NCBI GenBank assembly: GCA_029721435.1
Contig: CM056580.1
Location: forward strand, 78,703,367-78,767,366
From: Gymnothorax reevesii
Taxonomy: Eukaryota; Chordata; Actinopteri; Anguilliformes; Muraenidae
DNA length: 64,000 bases
Direction of reading: 5' to 3'
The notes below the pieces were generated by a model. It worked only from the letters and a program-made list of their open reading frames with translations, had not been told where the DNA came from and ran no database searches. The stretch's first letter is position 1. Each line of letters starts with the position of its first letter. Both the position numbers and the translations under genes were made by a program. This document shows, one piece after another, positions 41,500-54,034 of the stretch.

Positions 41500-41760
41500 C
41501 TATTCATAATATTACAACTGAATCCTGTCTGACTTAGCACAATCTGACAGAGGCTCTTCACGATGGAGGAGTGAGTCTTAAAAAAAGATCTAGACTGAAA
41601 GGGTAAACATATTCACATTAGAACCTTGATTTAAAATGTACACTTTCAAATGTATACAAGGTATAGAATCTAGATCTAGATCTATTCAAAATACCACAGA
41701 AAAACGCTGTCTGACTTAGTACGATCCGCCAGAGGCTTTTCTCAATCGAGAAGGGGTCAA
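41500..41760. repeat. Two-copy direct repeat of about 80 bases
   Basis: 'tctgacttagcacaatctga' 'cagaggctcttcacga' (from about 41528) recurs as 'tctgacttagtacgatccgc' 'cagaggcttttctcaa' (from about 41709), both preceded by 'tctattcaaaata'-like sequence. Period about 181 bases. Not identified. Confidence 0.65.
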
Positions 41761-43484
41761 TGTGCATGTGTATTCCATAATAGTGGCTTTGGCACTTAAT
41801 GAAATGCATTTTAAGACATGCAAGGATATCATTCTAACTCATAACAGTGTTCCTTTTCTTTCAAGCTTGAGGAGCCTCCTTCTCGATCCCTTGCGGACAG
41901 ATTTGTTAGCATTTTCTGTGATCAAAATGAAACTTGAGTCTGCATCACCCAGTTTGAGTTTGAGAAAGCAAAACTGAACAGGCTATTGAAGCATGACAGT
42001 AATTGTTTGCTTCTAGTCAACGAAAATGGAGAGGCTAAGGGAGACAACTAATTTATTTTCAAAACTTGACTTAGCAGGTTTTGCAAGTTGACTCCTCACA
42101 TATTGGACCCAAATCCATAGACGTGCACATGCACATACAAATATACACAAGCACCCAATTAAACACTCATACACACTCAAACTCAAAAGCACACACTTAT
42201 TTATCTCTACTGTCCCATTTCCCTCTGTCTGTCAATTCATATCATTGTAAACTATATGCAGCAAATCAAACCATCAAAATGCAGGAATAACAGGGTTTTT
42301 AGCTAGTATTCGGGCTGTGGGCACAATGTAAAAACAGCAGGTTTAATTGAGAGTGCCTGAGGTGTACGCAGAGGGCGGATTGAACTGTTTCGTAACACAT
42401 TCTTCAGCCATTGGTAACAGACATAGTATTATGTTCCAGACAGAGCTCAAGTGCAGAGGCAGTGTACAATCGAATAGTTTAATTGACGGCTAATTTTGGG
42501 ACGGAACCCAAGATAAAGAGATAGGGACTGATCCCCGGATACAGATAGCACAGTTTAGTACAGATTTTGTGGATGAAGCTGAATTGTCGATCACAGGCCA
42601 GTGGCTTCCAGGATAACAGCAAGGTAGCATGCACACCTGGCCAGCACCAAACTGTCCCACATGAGGATGGAGTAGGGAAATTTGGTTCCAATCCCGATGA
42701 CTATAGATGGATTGGAGGCTTGTTCCTAATGAACTGGACAGAGGAACAGACTTGGAAGGGTTAACCAGAGCGTGGTCCCAAACCATCACCCTAATTAGGC
42801 TTGGGAGCTTGTTCCTATTAAACTGGACAGACAAACCCTGGATGAGCTCTTTCGAACAAGTTGCCACATGAAAGGTTTTCAACAGCTTTGATTTCCATAT
42901 CTTACATCACTGAGCAACAATAGCTGCATTTAGTGCTCTAAGAGCTCACTGGAGACTCGAACTACCCATCAGTGCAAATGGTGTGTGTGCCCTGCAATGG
43001 GTTGAGCTGTCCTGAGTGCATCCCTGCCTTCTGTTATGATTCTGCCCTGGGTGCTTGTTTGTGCTTGTGCATTTTTTTCTCTGTGCTTCTTGATTTGTGT
43101 TTCAGCTCCATTCCCGCGGCCGGACCACCTATTCCCCCCCATCTGGTTCCTGTGACGTCCTGTGACAGCCTGCATGCCTGAGTCTCGTTGTCCAATCACG
43201 TTTCCTCTTTCGGTTTTGGCTTTGGTATTTCATTCATTGCTTCCTCCTGTGCTTAATTCTGGGTATTGCAAAACTCTGAGTGAATGTGTCTCTGAAAACT
43301 TTGAGTGAATGCTTTCTCTGATAGGGCCATTACTAACTGTACTAACCAGCACTTATTTAAGGGCGATTGTAAATATTTGATCACATAGTTACTAACCTAA
43401 TTAACGTATTAGTGAATGGGTGTGTTTCTGGCCTTCATACTTCAGCCTGAGCTATCTGATTAACTGCATTTAAAGGACCTGTGC
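41761..43484. other. No gene recognised
   Basis: Several short open frames (for example 42490-42882 minus) without recognisable domains. The part from about 43020 onward ('ttctgttatgattctgccct' 'gggtgcttgtttgtgcttgt') reads like untranslated or LTR sequence of a fish retroelement, but I could not place it. Confidence 0.35.
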
Positions 43485-43520
43485 TTTCCTTCGCTTTCCT
43501 TCGCTTTCCTTCGCTTCTCT
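43485..43520. repeat. CTTTCCTTCG decamer tandem repeat
   Basis: About three and a half copies of the decamer CTTTCCTTCG. Confidence 0.85.
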
Positions 43521-43794
43521 TGTGGTGCTTTTTGCTTGTCACGTTTAGATTACCTCAATCTAAACCGTCTGACTTGCTTGATGGTCTTAGCGTCTTATGG
43601 AGTCATTATTGTTACCCTGTCCTCGAGAATTAATCCCATGTGTTTCTGTTTTCCCCCTGAGGATGCCTGCTGTTCCCTGCCCCCTCCCTTGTATATTTAT
43701 TCTGGGAAGAAGGTATAGATTTCAGACGGGACTTCGTATTTTCTGTGGCATAGTTTCCTTGCGGGCGCCGTCCAGAAGCAGCTCTGAGCCCACT

Positions 43795-44270
43795 GTGCTA
43801 TCCAAGCTATCCGAGTTTTCTGAGCCTTCCGAGCCCTCTGAGCTTTCTGAGCCAGCTGAGCCCGTTGAGTCTGCTGTGCCATCCGAGCCATTCAAACCAT
43901 CTAGCCATCTGTGCCCGCTGTGCCCACCGAGCCTTCCGAGCCATCTGAGCCATCTGAACCCGCTGTGCCTGCTGAACCACCTGAGCCATCTGAGTCATCT
44001 GTGCCCGCTGTGCCCGCCGAGCCTTCCGAGCCATCCGAGCCTTCTGAACCATCTGAACCATCTGAACTATCTGAACCTGCTGTGCCTGCTGAACCATCTG
44101 AGCCATCCGAGTCATCTGTGCCTGCTGAGCCATCCGAGCCTTCTGAGCCCGCTGTGCCCGCTGTGCCTGCTGAGCCTTCTGAGCCATCTGAGCCCGCTGT
44201 GCCATCCGAGCCATCTGAGCCAGCTGAATCCGCTGAAGTCGCTGAGTTCGCCGAAGTCGCTGGAATCACA
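43795..44270. repeat. Degenerate GAGCC-ATCT minisatellite open in several frames
   Basis: Tandem variants of 'gagccatctgagcc' and 'gctgtgcccgctgtgcc', with a basic period of 9 bases in larger blocks. One plus frame (43911-44558) reads as repeating SEPSEPAVPAEP, another as LSHLSHLCPLCP, and the minus strand as SDGSDGSAGTAG or QKAQRAQKARMA. Lack of stops in all of these is explained by the repeat. No start context, domain or splice signal supports a gene, although a Ser/Glu/Pro protein cannot be excluded. Confidence 0.8.
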
Positions 44271-44432
44271 ATCACTGCGGCGATCCCTGAACCTGAGCTT
44301 CCCTTCCGAGTGCTGTTCCCGAGTACCCCAGGCGTCTCTGTTTCCGCGTCCCGAGCTACCTTGGTTTTTCTTATTTTCTGTAATTTGCCTTTAGGTGCCA
44401 CTCGAGGAGTGTTTACCGTAGTTCTTCCAGTT

Positions 44433-44433
<1 letters not shown>

Positions 44434-44480
<47 letters not shown>
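44434..44480. repeat. (GT)n microsatellite
   Basis: About 23 uninterrupted GT dinucleotides. Confidence 0.97.
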
Positions 44481-44484
<4 letters not shown>

Positions 44485-44742
44485 AGTACTTGTGTTCTTC
44501 CTGTTCAGTGCGGGTGCACAATGTTTTGTTTCGGCCTGTGTGCCACGTTTTTTCCTGAGTTTGGATCCCTGATTAAATCTTCTGATCCCACACCTGGTGT
44601 CCACCTGGCAATTCTTAACACCTTCTTACATAACAGACCCTGATGAGAAAGAAAGGGTTTGTATAATGGATGGAGTAATTGAAATAGTTTCCTGTGAAAT
44701 TACTATTAAGTTAGTTACCATAATTATAATATAACAATTTAC

Positions 44743-46090
44743 AGTCGTGCCCATAAATATTCGGGCATTCGGAAAATTATTATTTTAATTGTCTACCACA
44801 GCAAACTAAAGTTAATTAAATAATGTACATGAGTTCAAAAACAGACTTTGGTCATTAATTTGAATGTATTTAGATTCAAGTTATGTGAATGGTGTAAGAT
44901 TTGCGGCAGTTTTAAAAAGTGGTCTCCCCCTTTCTAAGGGACCAAAAGTAATTGGACAATCAGGGGCACAGCAGTTCCATGTTGGATGTGCATCATTACC
45001 TTGTTGTTTCCTTTCATTATTTTAAAAAGTGACCTTTAAAAAACTCAGGTACGGTATGTGCATTTGGAATCAGTTGCTTTAAAGTTCAAAGAGCTGTCTC
45101 TGCCAGCGAGGCAAGTCATCATCAGGCTGAAAAATGAATACAAGCCCATTAGAAAGATGGCAAAAACATTAGTGTGGCCAAATAAACAAATTGCTATAAT
45201 CTTAGAAGGAAAAAAACTCAGGGACACTGAATGCCCCCGAAGACCAGGAATAACAATGGCAGCGCGTGAAAAACTATTTCTTTCCCTTCATAATTGTTGG
45301 CCAGATCCAGAACTCACTCCATGAGGTAGAGGTATGAGACCTCACCAGAGCAAATACAGAGGGTTTATTGCAAGTAAATCATTGGTAAGCATCAAAAGAG
45401 GATGTTCCCCGGCCCCCTCTAAAAAAGAAAAAAAAAACATTAAAGGCCATGCTGGAACAAAATTCTATGGACAAATGAGTCAACTTGTACTAGAAAGGTG
45501 GGAAGAGAAGAGTGTGGACAAGGGAATGAGCTGGTCATGGCCCAATGCATGCCACCTCATCTGTGATGTGTCGTCATGTATGGGTATGTAAGCCTGCCAA
45601 TGGAACTAGTCCCCATGAATTTATTGATGAAGTGACTGCTGACAGCAGTATGACCTTTGAGTTGTATAGGGCTATTATATTCATCCAGGTTCAGATAAAT
45701 ACTTCAGAACACATTAGACTCAATGGTGCAGATGGAATACGTCTGAAAGCATTCTTCAAAAGCAACCCAAGACTTTTTCAAGGCAAAGAAACTGAATGTT
45801 CTGTCATAGCCAAGTCAATCACATGACTACAATTTAATGGAACATTTATTTCACTTGTTGAAAATTAAACTGATGGCAAAATGCCACTAAAAGAGGCAGG
45901 GAGTGAAGAGGGCCGCAGGGACGGTAAGGCAAAGACTTGCCAGGGAAGAAAGAACATCCGGTAATGTCTTTGAGTTCCACACACTGTAATTACAACTGCA
46001 AATTTAAAAATGAGAATCTAATTTATGATTTCATTCATTTGTCCTGTTACTTTTGAGGCTTCAAGACTGTGGGGTCGTGCATAAAAATGC
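44743..46090 (+). mobile_element. Old Tc1-like element, TIR CAGTCGTGCCCATAAATATT
   Basis: Left terminus 'tacagtcgtgcccataaata' 'ttcgggca' is typical. The right terminus is damaged ('ggggtcgtgcataaaaatgc'). Transposase relic: LPARQVIIRLKNEYKPIRKM at about 45094-45153 (helix-turn-helix), then GRPGI-like 'RRPGITMAAREKLFLSL' near 45240-45290, then stretches such as HIRLNGADGIRLKAF. Stops and shifts throughout. The catalytic triad could not be traced. Confidence 0.75.
45058..45826 (+). pseudogene. Tc1-type transposase relic
   Basis: N-terminal DNA-binding portion at 45058-45324, followed by pieces in other frames at 45334-45591 and 45545-45826. The first part retains a helix-turn-helix with KTLVWPNKQIAII. 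Catalytic residues are not recognisable, so this is more decayed than the other copies. Confidence 0.65.
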
Positions 46091-47448
46091 TTGTAGTTGC
46101 AAATTTTTCACAAAATCCACAAAGCTGAAAGTCTGCATTTTAAGCGCATCTTCATTGTTTCATTTCAAGTCCATTGTGATAGTGCAGAGCCAAAATGATG
46201 AAAATTGCGTCACTACCTGAATAGTGGTGAACATGGCGGTGTTTTTACAATAATTATTGCATTATCAGAACACAAGTTGAAAAAGAGATCTTGAGCAGTG
46301 GAAATGTAGTGCCTGGGTGGGTAACAGACAGTATTGACTAAAATGCATTCTGCAGTGAGTGCAGTTGTTGAACACTTCCTCTCCCCTCTTTCCTCCTCTG
46401 TCACACCATCCTTCTCTTTGTCACGTTCATCACGTTGTCTTGTTTCTCATGCTTGCTGTGACTAAATAATTTTTTTCAATCACATTGAAGGGTTGTGTGT
46501 CTTGACAAGCTTGGAAATTAAGGCACATTGAACAGTGAACTATGATTGTCAGTACTTCCCCTGCTTATCAAAGGCTTCCGAAGCTTCTGAAAACTACAGG
46601 CTGATTCTACAAGTGGCACTGCCCTGTGTGACAAGGTTCTCACGCACAGCTTGTTTTGAAGTTCATATTTGTGGGCATTGCCCTAGCTGTGCCTTTACCA
46701 CATCTGCCTTTTTACAAGTCTGTGGTTTTAGTGCTTTGATGAGTATGGCTTTTACAGTAATGCACCCAACGAGGCCATGAACTTCCTGAAAATGTCAGAG
46801 ATACAAGTTGTGTCCCACGCAATCATTCTTGCTATATTCTTGAGTGGCATCTGCCCCAATGCTGAGTTTTGAATCATGAATTTGAAATTCCCTCCTTTAG
46901 AGGAAGGGCAGTGTGTGTTGGAGGCCGAGAAGCAGGTCCAAAATCACGTACGCAAATTAGCCCGCAGTGTGTGAACAGGACACTGTGTTTGCATATGGGC
47001 TGAGAGCTTGTGCTGCTGAATCATGTTCTGGGAAATTGGTCGGTAAATAATGTATTCTTAAGCCTGCGACGATTGCATGGCATGCTCCCCAACTACCTTT
47101 GTATAAATGAAGGAAAAAAGCTTAATTAAAGCTTAATTATTAGGCTGCATCTTCAGGACACAAGGACCTTTCTGATGTGTGCATCCACAAACATTGTCAG
47201 CACATCATAAACCTTCACGAAGCAAATTTCCATTTTTCGCTGTAAGTCCAGATCACTGGGGAATATCCAGGCAATTTTCTTAGACCCCAATGGGCAATTC
47301 TAGGTATTCCAAGCTCAAATTGTTAATAAGTGGGGAATGACTCATTTGGAGCAGGCATGTCATGTTGTTCCAATGGTGTAACTGGCCAGATTTTCATGAA
47401 ATACTGGCAGAGAGACCGCTCACTTCCTCCTATTCAGAGCAGGGGTTT
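46091..47448. other. No gene recognised
   Basis: No element termini or coding exons recognised in this stretch. Confidence 0.4.
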
Positions 47449-48130
47449 CCAAACTCGTTCCTGGGGCCTTCCTGTGTATGCTGATTTTTGTTCAACCATA
47501 ATTGCCATCACAGGATTTCAATAAGCTGCTAATTTGTTTGAATTTGGTGCATTTTGTGTGAAAAAAGTTATTAGCTGTATTTTAATATACACTGCCCTCT
47601 GCCTATGCACCGACACCTTCTACATGTCCACTTCCCCTTTCGATGCAAAGCTGATAGCGATAGAGCATGTCCTCAACTGCATGTCTCACCATAGCTGATC
47701 ATTTCGCAAAGCCTGAACTTCATTTTGAAGTTCGTCAAGATCTTCGGGAGGACTCACAAACACTTTGTTTTTTGACTTTCACTGACTTTCATGGACTATT
47801 TTTTTGACTTCCATTGATGAACAAAACTTTGAAAAACTAGAAAAGCACTCAGAGAGCGCAGACCACCGATAGGGGGCAGGAAAACCCAAAAGCACGGCAA
47901 TTGGAACTCTGGCCCATTGGAAAGACTTGAAATCTTGAACCTTGGCGTATATCTCAGCTGTACTTAGGCTTAGATAAGCCAAAATTTAATCACCTGTTTC
48001 TTGACTTAATACCCAATACCAAAATCGGTGCATTACTCATTACTTGAGTTATCTTGCTAACTATCAAACAAACAAAAAAACAAACAAACAGACAAACGCT
48101 GCCTAAAACGTAACCTCCTTGGTGGAGGTA
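47449..48130. repeat. Fish interspersed repeat fragments
   Basis: 'gcaggggtttccaaactcgt' 'tcctgggg' resembles the terminus of a common fish hAT-like MITE. The stretch 47820-48130, ending 'cgtaacctccttggtggagg' 'taataaa', resembles another dispersed repeat tail. A (CAAA)n-like stretch lies at about 48066-48090. Borders not defined. Confidence 0.4.
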
Positions 48131-50991
48131 ATAAAATTCGAATCTGCCATTTTCAAAGGTCATTCAATCAGTCATGCGCAACAGTGATGTTGCAGTCAGT
48201 GGAATGCATGAAGAGCTAAGGACGTCCTCTTCCTTGGCAAATTGCACAGAAACGGTGAAAGGGGTCCTACACTTCCTTGCACCCTCCTGGACAGGCATCC
48301 TCTCAGTCACCCACCTACCATGATTCCTCTTCGCTTAAAATAATTAAATTTGTATGAAAAAAAAAATCTATGCAAATGTCACATTAATGGGAACCATTTC
48401 ACTTTTCCCCAGTCTACATCAGGTAGCAATGTTTGAAAGAGTGAGATCAAGTCCTTGAGCACAGTATACAGTCATATCCTCTTTGTATGACGCCTTTTGG
48501 TGGAGGCGCACGTTAACAATTGCTTCCTCAAACAAATCCAACGAGTCATTTCAATTCTTCACAGTTCAGAGGTTTGTTGATACAGTATTTAGTTTCCCAC
48601 ATGTGTGGTGGCCTGTTACGGGCACTTCAACCCCCCAGACTTGCGCCCCATTATTTCCCAGCACCAGGCTCAGAGGACAAAGACCTTAGTGTTCGGGGCT
48701 CACCCCCTAGCCCCACAGGGAATCTTTATCTCACCACTCATGAGTGAACCTGTGCAGAACCCCAGGAACGGTTCCCCGGTGCAAACGGGAAATAAATTAA
48801 CGTCATTCCTCTATTTTTCCTGCCTGTGACTGGCTCTGTTATTTTTCTATGTTTACGTTTTTTTTTAGAGGAGATGAGGCAGTGTGCTCGTCGGTGAACC
48901 TCCTGACCCCCGCGGACGACAGCATTAATGGCAAGGGCTCACTCATTCTGCGTGCATAAATGTTTCCGCCATTGCCTCCTGTGCCGATCTCATCGTTCAA
49001 GACTCGTTTGTGTTTCCCTCCCTGGCGATGGCGGTGATGCATATAAACACACTACAAAGACCGACAGCTGCTTTCTGCCAACACATAGATGAGCACTGCA
49101 TGCAAAGACTTGCAAACACTGTCTGTACAAACAGCTCACTCAAAAAAAGTGCAAGTTGCTGCACAAAAGTGAGGAGAGCGCCCCTAAATTGATGAAAAAC
49201 TGTATCAATGGCATGAGGCACTTCTCCATTGATAAAGGAGTCCACACAATCTGCTGTTCTTAGAGGTTAAAACAAAAGGGAGTGGAGAGATAGAAGGCAT
49301 AATAACATTCAGATAACATTCATCCAGATAACGATAAGTAAATTTTGCTACAGTTGATTGACTCACCCAATGGGACATTCTACAATACTGGATGTGGAAA
49401 CTGAGTTCACATTGCCAAGAGTCAAGACATTTTCAAAATACTTGATCACATACTACCTGCAGGATGAGGGTTTCTAAACTGAATGTTTTGTGTTGTTGCT
49501 ACAAACTTATATCAATTGTTTCTTCCTCTCTAATTACAGTAAATGTGCACACCAGAAGTGTTATTGAATAAGATCAATGCACAGGGTATCTTAATAAAAC
49601 TCTTATATTTGTTGTCGCGCTGACCAGGAATCCAACTGGTATTTTTTGACGGCAATACAGTACAAGACTAGAACAGAACCCAGGGGAGAATCGTGGGGTG
49701 GGGGGACCCTAAAATAATGATAGACAGTTCAGCACAGATGCTATTGACTAAGCTGGGCTGCAGTTGATAGCCATTGGCTTCCGATAAGGCTGCCAGGTGT
49801 TATACAGATTCACCAGCGCTGAACTGCTTCAGAGGATGCGGAGGTTGCTTGAGAGAAACAAAGCCCCAGTCCTGGACCCGATTCAGGGTTGGATGTTTAT
49901 TCTTGAAAACTTGATTTGATGAACAGGCTTGAGTTGCGTTAACTTGAACAAGGTCCTAATCCAGGACCCTGATTTGCATTGGAACCTTGATTGAATTAAT
50001 TAAATGACAATAAAGACTTTTTTGAGAAAAGGCATCACAAAAGTTCTACTGGCATGAGACAAAGACAAAGACAAAGAAGTTTTATTAATAAACATAAGAC
50101 TGGGATTTCGGTGCAAGTGAGACTCTACAATCCAACTACTTGCAGATACACTAGAGAGCTTAAATACTCGTCTCATGGTCATTAGGGTGACAATCACGCA
50201 GCAAGAATCTGCTGGCAGGGAAAGATGCACGACACAGACCAATCATAACACACATACGCCGAACAGACATGCCAGATGCTGAACTGCAAAGAGAAGCACA
50301 AGAGATTCCCATGACAGGAGTGACAATATCATTCCTCAATTGTCACTCTGGGACTCGGAGGCCACCTCAGATGACAATTATACTACTCTCGTGCCTCCCT
50401 CCAGACTCCTCACCCTTTGACCCTTGGGCTCGGTTGAGATACAGGGCTTGCTCATACATTCAGGTGCGCTGACAGGGCGTCGCCGTGCATTTGTGTCTGC
50501 GCTGATCACAGGGCGTGCCCGGGTAACCATGACATTGGGAAAATAAACAACGCTGAATTATTGGCTCGGTAGATACCAGCTGCAGAGTCCATCAATCACT
50601 GAGCCGTCATTTATCAAATTCTCACGAAACTACCGCTGCTGACATTTTAGCTACTTCCTTTATTAACAACCAAGAAGGTAATGAATAAATTTAGACAGAC
50701 AGAGAGAGACAGACAGACGGGCTAAGATGGGTAATATCCTCATGTGTTGAGTGCTGGTGACTAAGTGCCTTTGAAATATGTAAAATATTTCAGCATGTTT
50801 CATGGCATTTTTTTGACAGACATATAAGGACAAAGAAATAACAGGGAGACGCAAGGTGGATGAGCTGGTCATGACTGTAATATGATGTCAGTGATGGGTG
50901 GACTGATCGGGGGAAAGACAAAATAAATAGGCTATAACTGTATGTGTTCAACGCCTTTGCACAGAATACAACTATTGTCAATATTTTACTT
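48131..50991. other. No gene recognised
   Basis: Many short frames, none supported. A small (AAAGAC)n stretch is at about 50057-50078, followed by 'ttttattaataaacat'. The part 49620-50560 resembles untranslated retroelement sequence but cannot be assigned. Confidence 0.35.
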
Positions 50992-51130
50992 TTATGCATG
51001 AGCCTATATTTAAAGCTTTATAACTCAGTATTTGTGTCACAGAGACTCTGGAAAATTATTCCAGTGAAGCAAGACATTTGGAAATTCTGTCTGAGAATTG
51101 TTTAGGAATTAAATTTCAAAATTTACAGAC
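50992..51130 (-). repeat. Dispersed repeat, inverted copy of 15577-15707
   Basis: Reverse complement of the repeat at 15577-15707, including 'cagagactctggaaaattat' 'tccagtgaagcaagacattt'. Both copies are followed by 'aaaggggttaag' within about 50 bases. Confidence 0.75.
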
Positions 51131-51775
51131 ACCGGCGTCTATATCTGCTCAAAGGGGTTAAGTGAATAAAGCATGTTACTGCCCATGAGTGAAAATGAGT
51201 ATGTACAATTATCTATGGTGGGCGCACCAGAGCTATTAACAGTAATAGTATGTACCAGAAATTATGACCATACGCAGCACGATCAGAATAGTTAGAATAA
51301 TCATTAAAGAAAAGGAAATAAGAGTAGCAATGTATCAGTTCAGGGAGAAGCTGAAAGAGAGAAAAGACAAATTTGAGATGTAATGAGAAGGTTTAGTCCA
51401 TGGCGGACAGTGACAGAGTCAATTTCCAGTTGAGAAGTATGATGGTGACAGATAAAGCAACTGATAACGGCTGTTCTTGAGTTTAATTTGAATGCCAGTT
51501 GTTGCATGTTCACTCAATGGACTGAAAGAGTGTGACTGGGGAACTTGAGGGTCAGTGATGATTTCTGAGAAATCTCTCATACAAACACACACAAACACAG
51601 GCCGTGGGAGGTGGAAAACTGAATGACTCAGAGTGTTTGTGAATGGTGGTTTGTTTGTACAACTTCCTTGTGCTGTGGCCACTGGGCCCTGGACTCTCAG
51701 AGGGTGTGGAAGAACTGTGATCATTACCTTTCCATTGGGGGCAGAGAAAGCTGGCCTGGGCCCAAGCATTTGCCT
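51131..51775. other. No gene recognised
   Basis: A 160-codon minus-strand frame (51419-51901) runs into the minisatellite below; its repetitive half (VELKGSRFQDPVVMANSLAV) is a product of that repeat. Confidence 0.45.
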
Positions 51776-52010
51776 TACCGCTAACGAGTTGGCCATAACC
51801 ACAGGGTCTTGAAACCTAGACCCTTTCAGCTCTACCGCTAATGAGCTAGCAATGACCCCAGGGTCCTGAAACCTGGACCCTTGAAGCTCTACTGCCAACA
51901 AACTAGCAATATCTTCAGCTCTACCGCTATTGAGCTAGCAATGACCACAGGATCCTGAAACCTAGACCCTCAACTCTATTGCTAACAAGAAAGCAATGAC
52001 CACAGAGTAC
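51776..52010. repeat. Degenerate minisatellite
   Basis: Variants of 'agctctaccgctaatgagct' 'agcaatgaccccagggtcct' 'gaaacctggaccct' recur at about 51776, 51829, 51917 and 51969, with a shortened unit at 51887. Confidence 0.8.
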
Positions 52011-53999
52011 TGAATGAGAATGTGTGCTGATCAGATTATTGCTTAATTACAAAGTGGTCAAACTTTTGAAACTGAATGAATTCTAATTTGTTTCAGACAT
52101 GTTCTTTTCAGTGCTGCATTATTTTACAGAATGATTTTTAGCCTGCTTGACCTAAAGGCCTAAAGGGACTTATGCTATGCTCTGAGTCTTTAGTGGTGGT
52201 CTGTCGTGCGTGCGTCCCTGCGTAAACTTTTGGGTTGTCTGCGCTCTAGCGTCTTCTGTTTTTGACCAATCCTTTTCATATTTCATATGTGTATATGGGG
52301 TCATAAGGTCTAGACCATGTTCCATTTTGAGCCGAATCGGACTGATACTTTGGCCAAATGGGGGAGTTCCATTTTGGCCATCTTCGACCAAGCTGGCGCA
52401 GTGGTTTTGCCACAATTTTTGGTGCTCTGGGAGGTCCATAAAACCTGGGGCTGAAAACATGGCAGCCATCTCGGAGTCTGAATTTCAGACAGCTTTAGGG
52501 ATGCCTTTTAACCCAGTGCCAGGGGTATACTGGAACAATCCCTGATGGTAATATGAATGGCTCCAGTGAGTCCTGTTTTTTTTAATGTTTTTCCTCCTTT
52601 ACTGAAGCAGTTTGTGATGACGCTGCTGCAGCCGGCTTGTGTGACTGCTGGTGCAGTGATATGATCTCCACATCCAGGGAGTGACACGCAGGAATGTTGA
52701 CTGGGTTAAAACAGTGTGACTCTGGTTATAATGAGACTTTTATGCATTCAAATAGATGTTCTATCACCCTAGAGATCTTTTCTGTTTTTTGTTTTGGAAA
52801 CTGCACACAGGGTGGATCTTGCACGGATGTGTGAAAATGTATACACTTGGACACCCACTAACATACATTTGCATATTCATACATGCACACACGCAAGCAT
52901 GCACACACACACCTAAATGCAAAATTATAGTCATGGACACTCATTAGCCACACTCATACACACACACTCCAAGTCCAGATGAGTTTTTGGTTCTAGAGGT
53001 GCGTAAGGGTCGATAAGCGTCATGACAGCAGCATGTTCATTCCTCAGGCATAAGCGCTATACTCTTATCACACCTGAGCCTCTAGCTCCACCTAGTTGTC
53101 TCTTTGTAGAGCATATTCTCTGTGAAAAGCAAAATCCCAGTATGAGTATACTTCCCTAGGCCCTGGTACACAGTTACATCTGACTATCATGCTGCTAAGA
53201 ACACGATCCATAAACATTTATTCAGCTGTTTGCAACACTATTTTACCACCTTTGGCCTCTTGTTAGGTGGCTGATTGCCCTTTTTGAAAGACATGAGAGG
53301 AAAATTATAGGTTATGTGAGCAGGGGGGAGGGAAGGGTCTGTAATCAACTTGGTTTTTTGAAATAATTTCAGTAATGCAGGTTGGCAATCAAATCACACT
53401 TTTTATTACAACTATAAATTAAAACTACTTCAAATAGTCAAGAAGCCGTTTTATCTTTAATTGTCGCAGAATCATTTTACAAGTAAACGGCAAAGATAAA
53501 TGGGCCAAACCCGAAATGGCAAAAAAATGAAGTCTACGTGATTTTAACAGGAAGCCATCGGTCAGGAAATTAGCTTGAATTAAACAAAGAGATTAAGTAA
53601 CTTATTTCAGGATACAGTGTGTCAGGGGCTTGTTGGGAATGAAGACTACATGATTCATGAAATAAACAAGTTTATTAATGAAGAACAGATCCAGGAAACA
53701 GATTTCTGTGATGACTGGTGCATTGGAAGGTGGACACTAGCACAATAATGAGAAGAGGATTTAGACACAAAGCAAAAACAGGGGTTTTAAATGACTGGAG
53801 GATGGCTTCAGTAAAACAGAAATCCACACAGTAGATTAATAGGCAGGTGCAATTATAAGACTGCATAAGATGAAAAAGACTGCAACACAGTCACACGTGA
53901 ACAGTAATTCTAGCAGAGGACAAGAATCAATATACAACACTGAACACACCTCAGTTATTCTAAGACTTCATGACAGAAAGCCAGGAAAAAATAAATAAA

Positions 54000-54002
<3 letters not shown>
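52011..54002. other. No gene recognised
   Basis: Includes a minus-strand frame at 52170-52469 and a plus-strand shadow (52210-52545) around 'ttccattttgagccgaatcg'; the wording looks like a dispersed repeat but was not identified. No gene supported. Confidence 0.4.

Positions 54003-54034
<32 letters not shown>
54003..54034. repeat. Poly(A) run and (TA)n microsatellite
   Basis: A-run followed by about ten AT dinucleotides; the Tc1 element at 54035 is inserted at its edge, using a TA. Confidence 0.9.

Noticed and set aside
43597..44401. Long open frames of 265 and 166 residues (plus and minus)
   Set aside because: All lie in or across the minisatellite; the lack of stops follows from the repeat unit. 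No domain or splice context.
51419..51901. 160-residue minus-strand frame
   Set aside because: Half of it is minisatellite; no domain.
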